64,000 bases of DNA, taken from NCBI GenBank assembly GCA_933207985.1, contig OW240921.1, positions 98,983,046 to 99,047,045 of the forward strand, written 5' to 3'. Under the pieces are notes generated by a model. The model was not told the origin of the DNA. It made no database searches and worked only from the letters and a program-made list of their open reading frames with translations. Shown one piece after another: positions 57,993-64,000 of the stretch (positions are counted from its first letter, which is position 1; each line of letters starts with the position of its first letter). The translations under genes were made by a program, and so were the position numbers. This stretch comes from Pelobates cultripes. Taxonomy: Eukaryota > Chordata > Amphibia > Anura > Pelobatidae.

Positions 57993-58189
57993 GTGAGTGA
58001 GAGTGGAGGTCCAGGTACTTACTGAATATCTGTATGTAGTGCTGGTTACTGGCCAGTCCCACTTTGACAACCTGGTATCTTACAGGAATAGCCTAATAAC
58101 AGCTCTCAGGACAACTAGTTACATTGTGTCAGCTGATGGAATCATTGCAATCAAAATATTTACTATTTTACATTCTATCAGCTGATTAT

Positions 58190-58960
58190 ATGTGGAACTA
58201 GAGTCTGATATTGTAACATTGTATCAGTGATTAGATCTGGGACTAGAGTCTCATATTGTAACATTGTATCAGTGATTAGATCTGTGGCTAGAGTCTGGTA
58301 TTGTAACATGGTATCAGTGATTAGATCTGTGGCTAGAGTCTGATATTGTAACATTGTATCAGTGATTAGATCTGTGACTAGAGTCTGATATTGTAACATT
58401 GTATCAGTGATTAGATCTGTGACTAGAGTCTGATATTGTAACATTGTATCAGCTGATTGAATCATTGCAATCAAAATATTTACTATTTTACATTCTATCA
58501 GCTGATTATATGTGGAACTAGAGTCTGATATTGTAACATTCTATCAGCTGATTATATCTGGGACTAGAGTCTGATATTGTAACATGGTATCAGTGATTAG
58601 ATCTGTGACTAGAGTCTGGTATTGTAACATTGTATCAGTGATTAGATCTGGAACTAGAGTCTGATATTGTAACATTGTATCAGTGATTAGATCTGTGACT
58701 AGAGTCTGGTATTGTAACATTGTATCAGTGATTAGATCTGGAACTAGAGTCTGACATTGTAACATTCTATCAGCTGATTATATCTGGGACTAGAGTCTGA
58801 TATTGTAACATTATATCAGTGATTAGATCTGTGACTAGAGTCTGATATTGTAACATGGTATCAGTGATTATATCTGGAACTAGAGTCTGATATTGTAACA
58901 TTGTATCAGTGATTAGATCTGTGACTAGAGTCTGACATTGTAACATTCTATCTGCTGTTT
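58190..58960. repeat. 45 bp minisatellite
   Basis: The unit is GATATTGTAACATTGTATCA + GTGATTAGATCTGTGACTAGAGTCT. There are about 16 units, with a ~100 bp partial duplication around 58440-58540. Because 45 is divisible by three the minus strand stays open as a 15-residue peptide repeat, an artefact. Looser relatives extend to about 59150. Confidence 0.95.
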
Positions 58961-61201
58961 GAAACTATCCATATTTATGAGCTCGTTTTGCAACATTGTA
59001 TCAGATGAAAGAAATCTGTTTTCATTTATCTAGTATTGTAACATTGTATCTGCTGATGGAATATATAGTTATTATCTGGTATTGTAACTTTGTATCAGAT
59101 GAATGAATGCATCTTTCTGTATTATCTAGTTTTGTAACTTTGTATCAGCTGATGGAATCTGTATTGCTATGTTCATGGTGTATTTAGACATTGACTCGTT
59201 TTCATGTCAGAATGTGGTCGATACAAGCCATTTTACAGAGTTCAAAAACAGGGCAAGTCGAGTGCTGAAATACTTATCTTTGCTTTCCAGAGGTCTGGCA
59301 ATCGTAGGGTTAAACCACTATCACCCAGTGGGTCATCAAATAGTCAGTCACCTCTGCATTGTCTAATAGAAGCATGTGTAATATCTGAGATATAATAGTA
59401 ACGCAGAGACATATCCCCTCCAGCACTCAAAAGGTTAATAACATTTTTTTTAATAACACTGTAAGTCATGTAGCTCACATTTTATATATTTATTTATTTT
59501 TAATTGAAAATAAAATATGCAAGCATTAAGGGTAAATAAATATAGGGATATAACCATCAAATGTACAAGTTCTAGGAAGGTCAATTAACCTATGGAAGAC
59601 AACAATTAGCTTTACAATTGAATAAGTAAAGACTTTATGTTTAAAGGGTTTGGGATGGTATTTTTTTTTTTAAAGACAATGGATACTTTTACAGTGCACC
59701 CAGAATTTTGTTTAGGGTATAAAGGGTTAAGAATTGAAAATGCAAACCTCAGTTAAAAGAGTTGCAAATGAAACCGGTCTCCCTACCTGTCCTCTACCTG
59801 TTTGGGATTATTGTCATCTCTAAGCTGAAAGGCCCAAGCATTCAAATGGTATTTAGGTCTGTTTTACATTCATCCTTAACAGATCTTGAATCTGAAACGG
59901 CATGTTCTTTAACCGCTTAAGGACCAAACTTCTGGAATAAAAGGGAGTCATGACATGTCACACATGTCATGTGTCCTTAAGGAGTTAAAGGACCACACCT
60001 GTCTCGAGGAGCATTCTATTAGAGCATTGAAAGAATACAATTAAAATATGAATGGATTAAAATGTAAATCATGGTTTGGGTAGTGACTACACTTAACTCG
60101 GATTCACAGACAATCCTGTTGCTTGGATTATCTCCCATTGGTATTAATAGGGAAGTACAGTACATGAGAATGCGATAAGTATTTTGTCTGTGCACTTTGC
60201 AACTAACATTAACACAAACCCATCATTTATTTGATAGTGCATTGCTGCATATGTCTTGCTTTAATGTCTCATCCATTATGTATAACTACATGTCCTGCTT
60301 GCACTACTTTCCCCTTATTGTGGCGTGGTTTATCAATCTTTGTTTGCTTGTTTTGTTTCACATTTGTTTCACAAGGGGTTGGGAATCCTTGTGGGATTTA
60401 CTGCTGCCCTCTTTATTGAAGCAAGCGCCTTTAATTGTAAATTTTAATGGAAGCAAGCCATCATGACAACGTTTCGGCCACCAACAGTGGAAAACTGCTG
60501 GTTTTAGAAGCACCAGCTCATTATTCTAATTTAACACAGTGGCACGAGGGCAGTCCCCCCCTTTCTGTTTTATAAATTGCCAGGCTGGGACTAAAGCTCA
60601 GTTGGAGAATTCTTCCAAAGTGGATATTTAGGCTTAAATTTCACAATAAGTTTTTCTATAATTCACTAATAATTACTGTTCATTGAAGAAAAAAAAAACA
60701 CAACATCACAGGGCACCCCTAAATGTAAACAAATAAAAATGGATTTGTTCTACAAACTTGCTAGCTCTTAAACGACTCCTATTAGATGATGCGTGGATGA
60801 GAAGTAGTTTGGAGGATTGCTGGGGTGGAAATAATGTGATTTCCAGTGTGGGACAGTGGAGCATTTTGTTTAAGAAGGTAAATCTGCTTAGTGTAATAAA
60901 AGGCCTTGCTATGTGTAAGGGAATTCACTCCTTGTTGATCCAAGAAGAAAAGCCATTTTGGAGTCAAGAAGGATTTTTTTTGTTCCCTCGTTAGTGGCAA
61001 AAATGGAAATTTCTTTAAATTGGGTTTTTCACCTTTTGTGGACGAGCAAGATAAGAGATGCGTGAATGGTTGAATTTGGTTTTGTTTTATCTAATTTACT
61101 AGCAATTCCATTTGATTCTGGAATGTTGCTTAGAAAGACCTTGTACAAATGCTGTTAAAAAGGAAAAAACATTTGCGTATTAATCGATATATTACCTTTC
61201 A
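58961..61201. other. gpr157 upstream region; one small MITE, otherwise nothing recognised
   Basis: At about 59910-59990 is a foldback of about 75 bp: CTTAAGGACCAAAC...GTGTCCTTAAG with a central ATGACATGTCACACATGTCAT palindrome. Elsewhere AT-rich single-copy DNA; no promoter element or CpG-rich start region is evident immediately before the coding exon. Confidence 0.5.
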
Positions 61202-61227
61202 CCCTTTTTTTTTTTTTTTTTTAAGAG
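61202..61227 (+). other. candidate splice acceptor before gpr157 start codon
   Basis: CCC followed by a run of about 18 T and AAG|AG, 16-20 bases ahead of the ATG at 61243. This is a strong polypyrimidine-AG context. If used, the coding exon is preceded by a 5' UTR exon elsewhere. Confidence 0.4.
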
Positions 61228-61242
61228 TTGCCCTGTGTTTCC

Positions 61243-61625
61243 ATGGCTTGGATAGATATTCCCAGAGAGAACCTGTATCTGTCAGAGCAGGTCATAGTGC
61301 TTCTGTCCTGCGTACTGTCCTTCATCGGCTCTGCTATTATCATCTTCACCCATGTCCGCTGGCCGGAGCTCAGAAGTCGTCCCCGTGAGCTGCTCCTCTA
61401 CTTATCTGTGGCTGACCTGCTGTCTGCTGCCTCTTACTTTTATGGAGTCTTGAGAGACTTTAATGGACCCCGGTGGGATTGTGTGGCCCAAGGCGCTGTC
61501 TCCACTTTTTCCAACACCAGCTCTTTCTTCTGGACAATGTCCGTGGCTTTGTACCTCTACATCACAATTGTGCATTCTAAGAAGGCTTTGGCAGACCACA
61601 TGATTTACTGGTTCCATTTAGTCAG
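61243..61625 (+). CDS. gpr157: gpr157, first coding exon (partial gene)
   Basis: The ATG at 61243 opens 127 codons plus two bases up to a GTGAGT donor at 61626. The trailing AG completes a Ser codon (…FHLV-S…), matching the family. GPR157 is an orphan seven-helix receptor of the secretin/cAMP-receptor-like group, reported to signal through Gq in ciliated neural progenitors. Visible: TM1 about residues 14-36 (VIVLLSCVLSFIGSAIIIF), basic loop PELRSRPREL, TM2 about 48-70 (LLYLSVADLLSAASYFYGVL), WDC with the conserved extracellular Cys80, and TM3 about 80-110 (FSNTSSFFWTMSVALYLYI). LSVADLLSAASYFYGVL and STFSNTSSFFWT are near-invariant signatures of GPR157. The N-terminus (18 residues before VLLSC) has the expected short length. 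TM4-7 must lie in exons beyond the window. An upstream in-frame TTG is not the start. Confidence 0.93.
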
Positions 61626-61675
61626 GTGAGTAAAATATACATGTTAGAACGATATGTGCTGTTAACTATCTAACT

Positions 61676-61809
61676 CAGAGGTTCCCGAACCAGTCCTCGT
61701 AACCAACCAACAATCCAGGATTTTTGTACTTCCTTTTTTTTATTCCAATGGAGATACTGACAAAACCTTGACAGTTGCTTTGTTATGAGCACTATTTTGC
61801 GAACCACTG
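61676..61809. mobile_element. 134 bp hAT-type MITE in gpr157 intron
   Basis: CAGAGGTTCCCGAACC at the left and GCGAACCACTG at the right, flanked by ATCTAACT at 61668-61675 and 61810-61817. The exact 8 bp duplication identifies a hAT insertion. Confidence 0.85.
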
Positions 61810-63199
61810 ATCTAACTACTAGGTAGGTAATTTGTGTTTTTCTTTTGTCTCTGTTTACATTTCCCTTTTGTTACTTGTCCCATTATGACCATTTTCCAGT
61901 TTATTGGTGCCTACATTTTTACTATATAATCTTCTATTTTTTTTTCTCTCCACTAATATTTCCCAAAGGATTTCCTATTTGCCATTTCCCTAATGACCCT
62001 CCGAATACCAGGCTATTCATTGACTTAATTGGATTAATACCTAAAGAATGCGTTTATATTCAAATGTTCTTTTTTCTTTTTAAATTCCGACATGAAAGTA
62101 TCTGTAATCCAACTATATTAGGGTTTATTTTTAGAATATACTCTTTTCCCTATAAAACTGTTTCTTTCGATTAAAACATATATGAAGGTATTTTTCTGAC
62201 CATTTTTTAAAGTTCTGTTTCAGATTTCATAGGGTTCCACCAGGCACAGGAAATCTATTAATCTATTCACCCAATGTGCCAAGTTAGTAGAAAATGTACA
62301 TATTCCGAATGTTGCCATGCTTTGGCCAAATAGGTCAAAGTGGGAACGCCTGCTTATTCTAAGGGTAATATTGGCCCCACCTGTCTAGTTACATTTTTGT
62401 TGCCCCTTTCCTTAGGGGAGATTTCCAGACAAAAAAAACAACTGAAAAGTTCTCAGCTTTGCAAATTATATACCAGTCCTGCTTTGGTACATTCATGCTG
62501 TTTCCTCTTCTGAGCCCCACTGTCGCTCACTGCAGGAAAATGAGATATTTTCATATACTACAGTCTAATCAGCATTATGGGGTTGTGTGGTTTATAAATG
62601 GCACGTGGAATATCCGGCCAGCTGAGCATGCAAAAATGGTTGCTGTGTCATGTGCAAGTAGAATTTAGCTCACTGTAGGAACATGAACACTGGGGTAAAA
62701 ATCCAAGGACAATTAAAATACCTAACACAAAGCATCCATTTCCTTCCCCTTTCTGTTATACAATATTATTCTTATCTAGGTTCTGTGTGTGTGTATGATG
62801 GGAATATGTGCAACGTTTCTCATTGGTAGGAAAATATACTAATATATCTAATTTTCTTCATTAGAATCTTAGAGTGAGCTGAATTATCTGTTACTATCCA
62901 CTCAGCTAGTTGTATTGAGTATACACTCAAAGTAGCAGTGTGTATGGCATGCTCGATACGCAGCGCACAGTGTATCATTGTGCCATCACGTGCACCCTCT
63001 TCTGCAAACAAATCTATTTTAGTCAAATTATTAGCAGATGTACAGAGGACGTTATTCTTTGTGGTTTTTTTTGTCTTGCACCTGTGTGTGTGTCTGTCTG
63101 CCTTGAAAAGGACCCGAATTGGGTAGAAATTTTGATTTGGATATACACAGCTTATAAGATTTAAAATACTAAAAATTTGAAGACCTGTGAGTGCATCGT

Positions 63200-63205
<6 letters not shown>

Positions 63206-63240
<35 letters not shown>
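63206..63240. repeat. (TA)n microsatellite
   Basis: Continuous TA repeat within gpr157 intron 1. Confidence 0.95.
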
Positions 63241-63241
<1 letters not shown>

Positions 63242-63819
63242 TAAATAAGTTACCGTTGCACATCAACAATCTATTAGAATTTTTGGTTAATGTTCTGGTT
63301 CTGGTTCTGTTATACTTATAAAGGCAACAAAGTATATATATATTTTTTTTTTAAAGCAATGGTACACATCTGCAGGCAGTGTTGCGTGTGTGTGCATGCG
63401 TGATTTGGTTCCATTTACCGTTACTGAGTCAAATTTAGTTTTTTGTTTTTTAACAAATCTGAGAAAAGAAAGTGCAGAAAGAATTAGTAGGAAGTTCTGT
63501 GGTTTGAAAGTGTAGGTTTCCACACCGCTGGCAGTAATTACTCTTAAATACACGACTCTGATCATATTGGAACTAGTGTTTCATTTATTAATTTTTATTA
63601 AATTGTAAAGCAGATTTCAACATTTAGGTTAAAATAGCCGAGCCAGGTCATTTTGAGTTGAATTTGTTTCCCTAATAGTCTGGGTTTATCAGTGCAGCGC
63701 ACTCTGTACTTACATGTACATATTTCCAGCTGAATCAGCATAGATACATATTCAGTTATCTTATCCCATATGTGAATGCTTAGTAGAAAACAGATTAGTT
63801 TTGCATTGGGAGCATTCAA

Positions 63820-64000
63820 ATTAAAGAGGTTCAATAGGCACCATAACAACTTTAGCTGAAAGGGACACTATAGTTACCAGAACAACTATATGTAGTTGTT
63901 CTGGTGAGTATAGCTTGTTCTTTCAGGCATTTTCATGTAAACTCAGCCTTTTCGGAGAACAGGCAGTGTTTACATTACAGTCTAGGCACTCCTCCGGTGG
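63820..64000. mobile_element. left part of a TTAA-family MITE, runs off the window
   Basis: AAAGGGACACTATAGTTACC with the hairpin AGAACAACTATATGTAGTTGTTCT, then GGCAGTGTTTACATTACAG, all shared with the MITEs at 172 and 39903. The right end is beyond 64000. Confidence 0.7.

Larger units (their letters stand above)
61626..64000 (+). other. gpr157 intron 1 (partial)
   Basis: From the GTGAGT donor to the window edge I find no sequence resembling the remaining receptor helices, so the intron is over 2.3 kb. It contains a hAT MITE (61676-61809), a TA microsatellite and the start of a TTAA-type MITE at the right edge. Confidence 0.75.

Noticed and set aside
58178..58765. Minus-strand open frames with a 15-residue peptide repeat
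   Set aside because: The 45 bp minisatellite unit is divisible by three, which keeps a frame open by itself; units vary at non-synonymous sites and there is no start context.
61845..62174. 109-codon open frame in gpr157 intron 1 as a further receptor exon
   Set aside because: It is Phe/Tyr-rich AT-driven sequence and has none of the motifs expected of helices 4-7 and no fitting splice sites.

Overview
This window is vertebrate, very probably anuran, nuclear DNA. It is AT-rich and intron-scale, with no bacterial-style gene packing. It carries a dense mix of repeat types: DIRS, CR1/L2, L1, Ty3/gypsy, Tc1/mariner, several hAT families, and many TTAA-flanked foldback MITEs with ends close to TTAAAGGGACACTATAG. 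I cannot name the species from sequence alone. Two 100-N runs (30242-30341 and 51684-51783) mark assembly gaps inside repeats.

Only one host gene is supported: a first coding exon of the orphan GPCR gene gpr157 at 61243-61625 (+), with a clean GTGAGT donor. The rest of that gene lies beyond the right edge. A poly-T/AAG acceptor directly precedes the exon, and a GC-rich stretch with its own GTGAGT donor lies near 57.9 kb, so an upstream 5' UTR exon is possible.

Layout, left to right. 0-7 kb: MITEs, a SCAN-like Ty3/gypsy gag remnant, large AT-rich inverted repeats, a Tigger-like TA element and a diverged LTR. 7-15 kb: one DIRS-type tyrosine-recombinase retrotransposon (gag, RT-RNase H, recombinase, all decayed), split inside gag by a 3.0 kb CR1 LINE that has lost its RT core in frame. 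15-18.5 kb: a ~380 bp tandem array hit by a 5'-truncated L1. 18.5-20.1 kb: a complete but dead DD34E Tc1 element. 20-22.3 kb: repeat remnants and a MITE built as a string of hairpins. 22.5-30.2 kb: a hAT element (minus-strand transposase) swollen by tandem arrays, an LTR, a Ty3/gypsy pol scrap and a C2H2 zinc-finger fragment repeated three times in a higher-order array. 30-38 kb: quiet sequence, a tRNA-like SINE, a triplicated CR1 3' end and MITEs. 38-41 kb: a 3 kb non-autonomous hAT with opposed minisatellite blocks. 41-54 kb: L1 and L2 scraps, a solo LTR with 5 bp target duplications, and a hAT nested inside another hAT. 54-59 kb: three adjacent minisatellites (31, 30 and 45 bp units), the first carrying a DD37E Tc1 element. 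59-64 kb: gpr157 upstream region, exon and intron.

Apart from gpr157, every coding stretch belongs to a mobile element and nearly all are broken. The regional story is nested transposition, which the target-site duplications allow to be ordered, plus repeated local tandem amplification.
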